Both the position numbers and the translations under genes were made by a program. The notes under the pieces were generated by a model. That model was given only the letters and a program-made list of their open reading frames with translations. It did not search any database and was not told the origin of the DNA. From NCBI GenBank assembly GCA_019264505.1, contig JAHUZY010000072.1, forward strand, positions 1-10,585: 10,585 bases of DNA, written 5' to 3'. Shown here one piece after another: positions 1-5,808 of this stretch. Numbering within the stretch: position 1 is the stretch's first letter; the number at the start of each line of letters is the position of its first letter. The DNA comes from Phenylobacterium sp. GTDB taxonomy: Bacteria > Pseudomonadota > Alphaproteobacteria > Caulobacterales > Caulobacteraceae.

Positions 1-239
1 GCCCTGGCCCGATCTCCGCAGCTCGAACGACCCCGCAATCCGCAGGGCGGATTGACCGACCGGCGCGCCAGCGCCGCTCCGCCATGCTGATCGTCACCCG
101 GCAGGGACGAGACCCGTCAGGGGCTCGGTCGGAGCGAAGCGAAGATAGAGCGGCGGTCCCGTAGGGAGGCGCCAACCCTAACCTTGCAATTTCCCACTTC
201 ATCGACTAACATGCAGTCAATGACTTATGGAGGTGCGTA
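1..239. other. Non-coding stretch upstream of the toxin-antitoxin operon
   Basis: No convincing gene is visible here. An open frame from the ATG at 84 gives only 26 codons, with arginine- and serine-rich content typical of non-coding GC-rich DNA. The segment holds a pair of 7-base inverted arms (GCCGCTC at 73-79 and GAGCGGC at 148-154). Between them is an 11-base direct repeat, ACCCGNCAGGG, at 96-106 and 112-122. The right part (184-239) is noticeably more AT-rich and carries the promoter and ribosome binding site of the next gene. The stretch is probably part of the same accessory element as the genes to its right, because no copy of the tRNA end is seen in it. Confidence 0.5.
184..212 (+). 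promoter_or_regulatory. Putative promoter of the toxin-antitoxin operon
   Basis: A TTGCAA box at 184-189 and a TAACAT box at 207-212 are separated by 17 bases, in the most AT-rich piece of the upstream region. Each matches four of six bases of the general sigma-70 consensus. The start codon of the antitoxin lies 28 bases past the -10 box, and GGAGG at 229-233 is a strong ribosome binding site six bases before it. FitA- and VapB-type antitoxins usually repress their own promoter, so an operator is expected here, but none stands out. Confidence 0.5.
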
Positions 240-485
240 ATGGCGGTCATGACGATCCGAAACATCGACGACGCGATCAAAAATCGCCTGCGCCTGCGCG
301 CGGCGATGCACGGCCGGTCGATGGAAGATGAGGCCCGTGACATCCTGCGTTCGGCGCTCTCGACCGAAATCCCGCGGCCTCGCAATCTGGGCCAGGCGAT
401 CCATGAACGCTTTGGCGCGCTGGGCGGCGTCGATCTGCCTGACCGGCCCCGCGAGCCGATCCGGGCGGTGGACTTCGGCGAATGA
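240..485 (+). CDS. FitA/VapB-type ribbon-helix-helix antitoxin
   Basis: Predicted antitoxin of 81 residues that neutralises the PIN-domain toxin encoded next and, by family precedent, binds the operon promoter as a dimer of ribbon-helix-helix units. Residues 3-9 (VMTIRNI) form the DNA-binding beta strand. Residues 10-39 form the two helices, with the segment RAAMHGRSMEDEAR typical of the FitA/Arc-like group. The remaining 40 residues, rich in proline and arginine, would be the toxin-wrapping tail. The ATG at 240 follows GGAGG by six bases, so the start is clear. The stop overlaps the toxin start (ATGA at 482-485), the usual translational coupling of such pairs. Length is normal for the family. 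Which subfamily (FitA or VapB) it belongs to is less certain than the general call. Confidence 0.88.
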   Translation: MAVMTIRNIDDAIKNRLRLRAAMHGRSMEDEARDILRSALSTEIPRPRNLGQAIHERFGALGGVDLPDRPREPIRAVDFGE

Positions 486-904
486 TCGTTCTCGACACCA
501 ACGTCATTTCCGAGTTGATGCGGCGCGAGCCTGACCCGAGGGTCATGGCGTGGATCGCCGAGCAGCCGATGGCAGGCGTGTTCACGACGACGCTGACGCA
601 GGCGGAAATCTTCTACGGTCTGGCGCTGCTTCCCGAGGGACGCCGCCGCGATGACCTGCTGGCAGCGGCGCGCCCCATGTTCGATGTCGATCTTGCCGGA
701 CGCGTGCTGCCGTTCGATACCGACGCGGCCGGCGCCTATCCAGAGATCGCCGCCGGGCGGAAACAGGGCGGCAAGCCGATCAGCCAGATTGATGCGCAAA
801 TCGCCGCCATCGTGCGCTCGCGCGGCGCACGATTGGCGACTCGCAATGTCCGCGATTTCACCGACTGCGGCATCACCGTTGTCGATCCTTGGGGGGAAGC
901 ATGA
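482..904 (+). CDS. PIN-domain toxin of FitB/VapC type (ribonuclease)
   Basis: Predicted 140-residue toxin. PIN-domain toxins are magnesium-dependent endoribonucleases that cut tRNA, rRNA or mRNA when the antitoxin is lost. The conserved acidic residues are visible: Asp5 in the opening MIVLDTNVISEL, Glu42 in LTQAEIFYG, Asp104 in SQIDAQIAAI and Asp125 in TRNVRDF. These place it with the FitB-like branch, and the site looks intact. It overlaps the antitoxin by four bases, and its own stop overlaps an ATG at 901. Its position directly before a site-specific recombinase suggests it stabilises the mobile element, an inference from context. The RNA target cannot be read from the sequence. Confidence 0.9.
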   Translation: MIVLDTNVISELMRREPDPRVMAWIAEQPMAGVFTTTLTQAEIFYGLALLPEGRRRDDLLAAARPMFDVDLAGRVLPFDTDAAGAYPEIAAGRKQGGKPISQIDAQIAAIVRSRGARLATRNVRDFTDCGITVVDPWGEA

Positions 905-986
905 CGTCCGCCGCAGCACGCCCTTATCTGCGCTACGACGCGACAGAAACTTTGTGCAAGGCGCGGGTGCGAGGCAGCCTGTTGGA

Positions 987-1232
987 ATGGCCCTTCCTCG
1001 CAAGCTCCGCCGCCGCACGCCTCGTCGCTGGGCCGAGTGCCCGGATGACCTACACGACTACACAAGTCAGCTTGCACCCCGCCGCGCTTCGCGTCGGTTG
1101 CGCGAAGATGATGGGCCGGTCGTCGTCACCGATGACTGGCCGGAGCAAGTTCCGATCGGCGACGCCGAGTTGCGCGCGATTGAAGGCCACATGCGGCAAG
1201 CGCTGGACAAGCTGTTCGGACCGCTGCCGTGA
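987..1232 (+). CDS. Small uncharacterised protein between toxin and recombinase
   Basis: An 81-residue protein I cannot name. It begins with a very basic stretch (residues 2-14, PRKLRRRTPRR) and ends with an acidic, well-ordered part that contains EDDGPVVVTDDWPEQVPIGD followed by a predicted amphipathic helix (AELRAIEGHMRQALDKLFG). The balanced amino acids and high third-position GC favour this frame from about 1075 on. It lies 18 bases before the recombinase start. The start is doubtful: the ATG at 987 has only a weak GAGG at 971-974. A rival frame opens at ATG 901 (overlapping the toxin stop) and closes at 1254 (overlapping the recombinase ATG). Its first 45 codons look protein-like, but its second half is Ser/Arg/Cys-rich as in a shadow frame. 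A frameshifted fusion of the two is possible. A role beside the recombinase, for instance as an accessory factor, is only a guess. Confidence 0.5.
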   Translation: MALPRKLRRRTPRRWAECPDDLHDYTSQLAPRRASRRLREDDGPVVVTDDWPEQVPIGDAELRAIEGHMRQALDKLFGPLP

Positions 1233-1250
1233 AGTGAGGAGTGAAGCGTC

Positions 1251-2936
1251 ATGACCAGCGCCGCCCTGCGACGAGATGAGGATGGGGCACCGGTTGTGGC
1301 GACCGCCCGCGCGGCGCTCTACCTGCGCGTTTCGACCGGCCGCCAAGCCGATAGCGATCTGTCGATCCCGGACCAGCGCCGCCAGATCGAGGGCTATTGC
1401 CTGTCTCGCGGCTGGGAGGTCACGGCCGAGTTCGTCGAGCCGGGCAACACGGCGACCGACGATCGTCGCCCCGCTTTCCAGGCGATGATCGACGCGGCGA
1501 TGCAAAAGCCGTCGCCGTTCAACATCATCCTCGTCCACAGCTTCTCGCGGTTCTTCCGCGACCAGTTCCAGTTCGAGTTCTACGTTCGCAAGCTGGCAAA
1601 GAACGGGGTGAAGCTCATCTCGATCACGCAAGACCTGGGCGACGATCCCATGAGCGTGATGATGCGCCAGATCATGACGCTGTTCGACGAGTATCAGTCG
1701 AAGGAGAACGGCAAGCACACGTTGCGGGCGATGAAGGAGAACGCGCGGCAAGGCTTCTGGAACGGCGCGCGTGCGCCGATCGGCTATCGCGTGGTCGCGG
1801 CCGGAGAGCGCGGAGCGAAGATCAAGAAGAAGCTGGAGATCGACCCAATCCAGGCCGAGACGGTGCGGCGCATCTATCGCATGGCATTGAACGGCGTCGA
1901 TAACAAAGGGCCGATGGGTCTCAAGTCGATCGCCACATGGCTCAATGAAAACAACATCCGCACCCGCGACGGCGGGCGCTGGGGCTTGGGTGCGGTGCAT
2001 CAGGTGCTCACCCGGACGACCTATATCGGCCAGCACCGCTTCAATACCCGCGATCACAAGACGAAGACGCCGAAGCCGGAGAGCGAACATGCCGTCATGG
2101 AAGTGCCGGCGATTGTCTCGGAAGCGGAGTTCGAGGCTGTCCAGCGGTCGCTCAAGGCGCGCAGCCCGAAGATGATGCCGCCGATGGCGGTGGGCGGCCC
2201 GACGCTGCTCACCGGCATCTGCTTCTGCGCGTGCTGCGGCGGCGCGATGACGCTGCGCACCGGCACCAGCAGCGTCGGGCGGGAATACCGCTACTACACC
2301 TGTTCGACGAAGGCGCGGCAGGGAGCGACCGGCTGTCCCGGCATCACCGTGCCGATGGATCGGCTCAATGAGGCCGTGGTCGATCATCTCGAAGCCCGGT
2401 TGCTCGACCCGGCGCGGCTCGAAGCTCTGATGGATCAGATCCTCGAACGGCGCGACGAGTGGGTGAACCAGCGCCGCGAGCATGTCGCCGATCTTGAACG
2501 GCGCGCGACCGAGGCCGAAGCGAAGCTCAAGCGCCTCTATGACGCGATCGAGAATGGCGTGATCGACGTGAACGACCCGTCGCTCAAGGATCGCATCACC
2601 GAGCTGACCGCGACGCGCGACCAGGCTAAGGGCGATTCCGAACGCGCCTTGGCGCATATCGTAAAGATCGGCCCAGCGATCACGCCGGAAACCCTCCGGG
2701 CGTTTGCGGCGGCCCTGCGCAAGAAGCTGCGGAACGGCGATGGGACGTTCGCCCGCGATCAGATTCGCGCGGTCGCGCAGCGGGTTGAAGTGGTGAGCCG
2801 AAAGGAGGTCCGCATCCGTGGGCTGCGGAGCGAACTGCTCCGAACGCTAACCGCCGCCTCTGGCGTAGAGGCGGCGGTGCTAGGCGTTCGTGCCTTTGAA
2901 CCGAAATGGCGCACCCGACACGATTCGAACGTGTGA
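1251..2936 (+). CDS. Large serine recombinase, last codons inside tRNA-Arg
   Basis: A 561-residue site-specific recombinase that would integrate and excise a mobile element by a serine-linked double-strand exchange. The resolvase domain starts at about residue 20: the YLRVST motif holds Arg26 and the catalytic Ser28, and residues 90-104 (HSFSRFFRD region) hold further active-site arginines (Arg100, Arg103). A recombinase DNA-binding domain covers about 175-300. A zinc ribbon follows with Cys326, Cys329, Cys351 and Cys362, then a charged coiled coil at about 395-460. GAGGAG at 1236-1241 sits nine bases before the ATG, which fixes the start. The odd feature is the end. Codons 553-561 (WRTRHDSNV) and the stop at 2934-2936 are read from the antisense of the tRNA-Arg 3' end, so the natural C-terminus is set by the insertion site. 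All domains seem intact, so the protein is probably active. Confidence 0.93.
   Translation: MTSAALRRDEDGAPVVATARAALYLRVSTGRQADSDLSIPDQRRQIEGYCLSRGWEVTAEFVEPGNTATDDRRPAFQAMIDAAMQKPSPFNIILVHSFSRFFRDQFQFEFYVRKLAKNGVKLISITQDLGDDPMSVMMRQIMTLFDEYQSKENGKHTLRAMKENARQGFWNGARAPIGYRVVAAGERGAKIKKKLEIDPIQAETVRRIYRMALNGVDNKGPMGLKSIATWLNENNIRTRDGGRWGLGAVHQVLTRTTYIGQHRFNTRDHKTKTPKPESEHAVMEVPAIVSEAEFEAVQRSLKARSPKMMPPMAVGGPTLLTGICFCACCGGAMTLRTGTSSVGREYRYYTCSTKARQGATGCPGITVPMDRLNEAVVDHLEARLLDPARLEALMDQILERRDEWVNQRREHVADLERRATEAEAKLKRLYDAIENGVIDVNDPSLKDRITELTATRDQAKGDSERALAHIVKIGPAITPETLRAFAAALRKKLRNGDGTFARDQIRAVAQRVEVVSRKEVRIRGLRSELLRTLTAASGVEAAVLGVRAFEPKWRTRHDSNV
2841..2890. repeat. Strong inverted repeat at the recombinase-tRNA junction
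   Basis: A perfect 11-base stem (CCGCCGCCTCT at 2851-2861, AGAGGCGGCGG at 2867-2877) with a five-base loop is enclosed by outer arms CGAACGC (2841-2847) and GCGTTCG (2884-2890). It lies within the last 40 codons of the recombinase and starts 17 bases beyond the 3' end of tRNA-Arg. It could act as the terminator of the tRNA transcript, although the minus strand lacks a clear T run after it. It could also be part of the recombinase crossover region. The sequence does not decide between these. Confidence 0.6.
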
Positions 2937-2983
2937 CCTTTGCCTTCGGAGGGCAACGCTCTATCCAGCTGAGCTACGGGTGC
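2907..2983 (-). tRNA. tRNA-Arg (anticodon CCG)
   Basis: A 77-base tRNA gene read on the minus strand, with the 3' CCA encoded. The acceptor stem pairs GCACCCG with CGGGTGC, with discriminator G. The D stem is GCTC/GAGC. The anticodon stem is TTGCC/GGCAA around the loop CTCCGAA, giving anticodon CCG for the Arg codon CGG. The T stem is ACACG/CGTGT with loop TTCGAAT. All stems pair fully, so the gene is intact. Its 3' end (2907-2936) overlaps the recombinase gene on the other strand, which marks it as the likely insertion site of the element to the left. A promoter for it lies at 3006-3034. Confidence 0.97.
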
Positions 2984-3005
2984 TTGGCGCCTGAGGCGGA
3001 GCGGG

Positions 3006-3034
3006 TTTCTAGCCGAAAGGGGGCCGGACCGCAA
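3006..3034 (-). promoter_or_regulatory. Putative promoter of tRNA-Arg
   Basis: Read on the minus strand, TTGCGG (3029-3034) and TAGAAA (3006-3011) are separated by 17 bases. The -10 region, GCTAGAAA, matches seven of eight bases of the Caulobacter housekeeping consensus GCTANAWC as I recall it. Transcription would begin near 2999, giving a leader of about 16 bases before the mature tRNA. It lies on the chromosomal side, so the insertion left the tRNA promoter untouched. Confidence 0.55.
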
Positions 3035-3062
3035 ACGGGTTTGGGGCGCCGTGCGCGGGCCT

Positions 3063-4013
3063 TTAGGCCACCTGCGGGGTCTTGTCGGTGGTGAGGTCGA
3101 CGAAGACGTCCTCCAGGCTCGGATCCTCGGTGGCGATGTCGCGGATGCGCAGGCCTGCCGCGCGGACGGCGGCCAGCACCTGTTCGACGCTGGACTGGCC
3201 GGTGCGGTAGGTGACGCTGAAGGCCCCGCCGGCCCGGAGTTTGGTCTCAAAGCCGGCCAGGGTCGGGGCCTCTTCCACCGGCGTCTCGGGGGTCACCACC
3301 ACGCTGCGGGTGTCGAGGCGCCCCAGCAGCTTGGCGGTGGATTCACAGGCCACCACCTGGCCCCGGTTGACGATGGCGATCTGGTCGCAGAGCGCCTGGG
3401 CCTCTTCCAGATAATGGGTGGTCAGCACGATGGTCACGCCCTGGCGGTTCAGCTCGACCACATAGTTCCAGAGCTGGCGGCGCAGCTCCACGTCCACGCC
3501 GGCGGTGGGTTCGTCCAGGATCAGGACCGGCGGATTGTGCACCATGGCCTTGGCCACCATCAGCCGGCGCTTCATGCCGCCTGAGAGCTGGCGCACATAG
3601 GCGTTGGCCTTGTCGGCGAGTCCGAGGGCGGCCAGCAGTTCGTCGGTGCGGCGCTCCTTGCGGGGCACGGCGTACATGCCGGCCTGGACCTCGAGCGATT
3701 CCCGGGGCGTGAAGAAGGGATCGGCGGCGATCTCCTGGGGCACCACGCCGATGGCGGCCCTGGCGTCCCGGGGGTGGGTGTCGATGTCCCGACCCCAGAT
3801 CTTCACCGTGCCCGAGGTCTTCTTGGTCAGGCCGGCCAGGGTGTTGATGAAGGTGGACTTGCCCGCGCCATTGGGTCCCAGCAGGCCGAAGATGGAGCCA
3901 CGGGGAATGGCCAGGTCGATGCCGCGCAGGGCCTTCATCTCCGGCGTGGTCTTGGTGGCCGGATAGGTCTTGACCAGGCCCTGGGCCTCGATGGCGTATT
4001 CCGGAAGGTCCAT
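3063..4013 (-). CDS. ABC-2-type transporter ATP-binding protein
   Basis: A 316-residue ATPase subunit of an ABC exporter, of the group that includes YadG, NodI and DrrA. It would energise export of an unknown substrate together with an ABC-2 permease. The Walker A motif is GPNGAGKST (residues 46-54), the Q-loop glutamine is Gln93, the signature is LSGGM (143-147), Walker B is LILDEP (164-169) and the switch histidine is His200. The segment after about 225 is the C-terminal extension of this group. The ATG at 4011-4013 follows a GGGGA ribosome binding site. A longer reading up to 4214 is possible but would overlap the divergent gene and lacks family-like sequence. No permease gene is adjacent: downstream lies only the tRNA and the inserted element. 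Confidence 0.92.
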   Translation of the reverse strand: MDLPEYAIEAQGLVKTYPATKTTPEMKALRGIDLAIPRGSIFGLLGPNGAGKSTFINTLAGLTKKTSGTVKIWGRDIDTHPRDARAAIGVVPQEIAADPFFTPRESLEVQAGMYAVPRKERRTDELLAALGLADKANAYVRQLSGGMKRRLMVAKAMVHNPPVLILDEPTAGVDVELRRQLWNYVVELNRQGVTIVLTTHYLEEAQALCDQIAIVNRGQVVACESTAKLLGRLDTRSVVVTPETPVEEAPTLAGFETKLRAGGAFSVTYRTGQSSVEQVLAAVRAAGLRIRDIATEDPSLEDVFVDLTTDKTPQVA

Positions 4014-4060
4014 GCGGTCCCCTTTGGCGCCTGCGCAAGGTCGGTTGGCGGGCGCGATCA

Positions 4061-4089
4061 TTGACGGGCCAAGCCCGCCTCGCATACCT
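4061..4089 (+). promoter_or_regulatory. Putative promoter of the zinc-finger gene
   Basis: TTGACG at 4061-4066 matches the -35 consensus in five of six positions. The -10 box 16-17 bases further on (around 4083-4089, CATACCT) is weak. It would share its -10 bases with the opposing promoter of the ABC ATPase gene, so the two could not both be occupied. Confidence 0.4.
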
Positions 4090-4113
4090 AGGCGCGAGCG
4101 GCGCCTGCGCCAA
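4085..4113 (-). promoter_or_regulatory. Putative promoter of the ABC ATPase gene
   Basis: On the minus strand TTGGCG (4108-4113) is followed after 17 bases by TAGGTA (4085-4090). Transcription would start near 4078, with a leader of about 65 bases before the ATG at 4013. The same TAGG-type -10 box recurs at other genes of the window (rarD, asd, the thioesterase and the M16 peptidase). Confidence 0.45.
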
Positions 4114-4137
4114 GCGTTCCGAGCGGAGATTTCCCCT

Positions 4138-4455
4138 ATGGCCCGTCCGATCGAAAACCGCGGCGTCGACGCCCAGACCTCCCCTGAGCCCATGCCGGCC
4201 AAGCCGGCCGTCACCGCCCTGACGGCCAGCGCGCGGCCGGCGCCGGAGGTGGTCTATGTGCGCACCGGCCGGATCGCCTGCGATGGGGTCGGCGGGGCGC
4301 TCGGCCATCCGCGGGTCTGGTTGGAGATGGGCGGGGCGACCTTCGTCGAATGCCCCTATTGCGACCGCCGCTTCCAACTCGCCCATGACGCCGGGGAAGG
4401 CCCGGAAAACGAGCGCCTGGCGCCCGGCGTCTACGAAGGCCCCCACGGGCACTGA
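4138..4455 (+). CDS. Zinc-finger CHCC domain protein, NDUFS6-like
   Basis: A 105-residue protein whose second half is a zf-CHCC domain. The likely zinc ligands are Cys48, His57 (in LGHPRVWLEM), Cys72 and Cys75 (in VECPYCDRRF). In alphaproteobacteria and mitochondria this domain is found in the small zinc subunit of respiratory complex I (NDUFS6). A structural or assembly role there is the closest precedent, but the domain also occurs in stand-alone proteins, so the function is inferred. Residues 1-36 are an Ala/Pro-rich extension without obvious structure, making the protein longer than the bare domain. The ATG at 4138 follows GGAG (4125-4128) by nine bases. The gene stands alone, divergent from the ABC ATPase. 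Confidence 0.85.
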   Translation: MARPIENRGVDAQTSPEPMPAKPAVTALTASARPAPEVVYVRTGRIACDGVGGALGHPRVWLEMGGATFVECPYCDRRFQLAHDAGEGPENERLAPGVYEGPHGH

Positions 4456-4506
4456 AGTCTAAGGCGCCTTCAAGCGCCCGTCGTCTCCCCATCCCCTCCT
4501 GTCGTT

Positions 4507-4529
4507 ATGCTCGGCCCTGTGCCGAGCAT
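4507..4529 (+). repeat. REP-like hairpin, first copy
   Basis: Perfect nine-base arms ATGCTCGGC and GCCGAGCAT surround the loop CCTGT. The sequence belongs to a widespread alphaproteobacterial intergenic hairpin type with a core like CATCC..GGC..TGTGCC..GGAT. It forms an inverted pair with the copy at 4563-4585. Confidence 0.7.
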
Positions 4530-4562
4530 CCCTGTCGATGGCGGGCGCAAGCGTCGCGATGG

Positions 4563-4585
4563 ATCCTGGGCACAAGGCCCAGGAT
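4563..4585 (-). repeat. REP-like hairpin, second copy, inverted
   Basis: Perfect nine-base arms ATCCTGGGC and GCCCAGGAT surround the loop ACAAG. Read on the minus strand, it aligns with the copy at 4507-4529, including the loop (CTTGT against CCTGT) and the following bases (ATCCATCGCGA against ATCCCTGTCGA). The stems differ at two positions, both with compensating changes. Confidence 0.7.
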
Positions 4586-4645
4586 GACGGTTGAGAGGTC
4601 GTGCGATCGTCACCGTCGCCTCAAGCGCCGCAGGCTACTTTTTGA

Positions 4646-4712
4646 ACCACGAAGAGCACGAAGTTCACAAAGGCAAGCAGGGCCTCTTCGTGCCCTTTGT
4701 GCCCTTTGTGGT
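4646..4712. repeat. Large imperfect inverted repeat with 9-base periodicity
   Basis: The left arm (4646-4673) and right arm (4685-4712) are imperfect inverted copies of about 28 bases with an 11-base centre. Each arm is itself three tandem 9-base units, CACGAAGAG-like on the left and CCCTTTGTG-like on the right. It lies just past the rarD stop on the transcribed strand, so it may end or protect that transcript. Related repeats occur in intergenic regions of many GC-rich bacteria, as far as I recall. Peptides read through it, rich in His-Lys-Gly-His, are not real proteins. Confidence 0.65.
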
Positions 4713-4739
4713 GATGCTCTTTGGCAGCGCTGCGCGCCG

Positions 4740-5657
4740 CTAAGCTACCGCCGCCAGCCGGCGTGAGGCCCGCCAGAGGCCGTAGGCGAAGACGCCAGCG
4801 CCGGCCCAGATGAAGGCGAAGGCGGTGATCTTGGCCCATCCAAGCGGCTCGCCCTGGACCACGCCCAGCACGAAGGTCATGGACGGGGCCAGGAACTGCA
4901 TGAAGCCCATGGCCGACAGCGGCAGGCGCCGGGCGGCCCAGGCGAACAGGACGAGCGGCACCGCCGTCGCCGCACCGGAGAAGATCAGCCAGGCCGCCGG
5001 CGTGATCCCAAGCGTGAAGTGATCGGCCCCGGCCTGAGCCAGCCAGACGGCGAAAATCACCCCGGGAATCCCTAGCAGCAGGCACTCGATGAACAGGCCG
5101 GTCTGGGCGTCCGCCGCCACCTGCTTGCGCACGATGCCATAGCCGCAGAAGCTGGCCGCAAGCGTCAAGGACACCCAGGGCAGGCCGCCGATGGCCACGG
5201 CCTGGAAGACCACGCCGATGGCCGCCAAGCCGATGGCGCCCTGGGCGATGCGGTCCAGCCGCTCCCGGAAGAAGAGCGCGCCGGCCGCCATGCTGAGCAG
5301 CGGATTGATGAAATAGCCGAGGCTGGTCTGCAGGACCTTGCCGTTGTTCACCGCCCAGATGAAGACCAGCCAGTTGGCGGCGATCAGCAGGGACGAGAGC
5401 GCCAGCAGGCCCAGCACCTTGGGCTTGCGGAACACCGCCAGGGCCTGGCCTCCCTGACCGGCCATCCAGACGAACAGGCCCGCAAACGGAATGGCCCAGA
5501 AGGTGCGGTGGGCGAGCGTCTCCCAAGGCCCGACCCCCATGGAGCCCAGCATCTGGAAGACCAGCGGGATGAAGCCCCAGATCAGATAGGCCGACAGGCC
5601 CGCAGCGAAGGCGCCCGGCGGCGGGGAGGTCGGCGATGGCGGGGGCGTCGGGGCCAA
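4740..5657 (-). CDS. rarD: EamA-family permease, RarD type
   Basis: A 305-residue inner-membrane protein with about ten hydrophobic segments arranged as two EamA repeats (about residues 16-145 and 155-295). The RarD signature is clear: NWLVFIWAVNN from residue 95, SLGYFINPL at 112-120, FFRERLDR from 129, and further on YGIVRKQVAADAQTG and TAVPLVLFAWAARRLPLSAMGF. RarD proteins are drug/metabolite-superfamily transporters whose substrate is poorly known; chloramphenicol sensitivity is the historical association. The reading begins at TTG (5655-5657), because no ATG occurs before residue 36, inside the first repeat. Residues 2-14 form a Pro/Ser/Thr-rich tail and there is no good ribosome binding site, so the start is uncertain. 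It is alone on its strand, ending toward the repeat-rich region. Confidence 0.88.
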   Translation of the reverse strand: MAPTPPPSPTSPPPGAFAAGLSAYLIWGFIPLVFQMLGSMGVGPWETLAHRTFWAIPFAGLFVWMAGQGGQALAVFRKPKVLGLLALSSLLIAANWLVFIWAVNNGKVLQTSLGYFINPLLSMAAGALFFRERLDRIAQGAIGLAAIGVVFQAVAIGGLPWVSLTLAASFCGYGIVRKQVAADAQTGLFIECLLLGIPGVIFAVWLAQAGADHFTLGITPAAWLIFSGAATAVPLVLFAWAARRLPLSAMGFMQFLAPSMTFVLGVVQGEPLGWAKITAFAFIWAGAGVFAYGLWRASRRLAAVA

Positions 5658-5686
5658 GGGGCGGGCTTTCGGCTGGGAACGCGCCC

Positions 5687-5714
5687 TACCTAGACCTTCG
5701 CCCGAGCTTCACAA
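5687..5714 (-). promoter_or_regulatory. Putative promoter of rarD
   Basis: On the minus strand TTGTGA (5709-5714) is followed after 16 bases by TAGGTA (5687-5692), the same -10 box as proposed for the ABC ATPase gene. Transcription would begin near 5680, about 23 bases before the TTG start, which agrees with that start. Confidence 0.4.
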
Positions 5715-5753
5715 GCGCCGATCCGCCCAGCTCTCGCGGGAAACGGACATGCA

Positions 5754-5782
5754 AATGGGCGACCGCGGAACGGCCGCCCATT
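5754..5782 (-). terminator. Probable terminator of asd
   Basis: The arms AATGGGCG (5754-5761) and CGCCCATT (5775-5782) pair perfectly, and inside them CCG/CGG (5763-5765, 5771-5773) extends the stem with one mismatch. The hairpin begins 27 bases past the asd stop. Read on the minus strand it ends in CCCATTTGC, with only a short T run, so termination may be moderate. Confidence 0.5.
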
Positions 5783-5808
5783 CGTATCGTCGACGTCGAG
5801 ACGTGACT

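Larger units (their letters stand above)
4456..4739. other. Convergent intergenic region rich in inverted repeats
   Basis: This 284-base region lies between the ends of the zinc-finger gene and rarD. It holds no gene. It contains a short hairpin GGCGC/GCGCC at about 4463-4478 that may help end the zinc-finger transcript. Two REP-like hairpins (4507-4529 and 4563-4585) and a larger inverted repeat (4646-4712) are listed separately. Such repeats commonly collect between convergent genes, where they can stop or stabilise transcripts. Confidence 0.8.

Noticed and set aside
1050..2657. 535-codon open frame on the minus strand
   Set aside because: It lies opposite the recombinase, whose catalytic and zinc motifs are clear. 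Long antisense frames are common in GC-rich DNA, and this one has no recognisable domain.
2906..3094. 62-codon plus-strand frame starting [10 protein letters not shown]
   Set aside because: This is the well-known false protein read from the antisense of a tRNA gene.
4014..4214. Longer N-terminus for the ABC ATPase
   Set aside because: It would overlap the divergent zinc-finger gene and its promoter. The ATG at 4013 has a ribosome binding site and matches the family start.
4646..4712. CRISPR-like array from the repeated 9-base units
   Set aside because: The units are directly adjacent and there are no spacers or cas genes.
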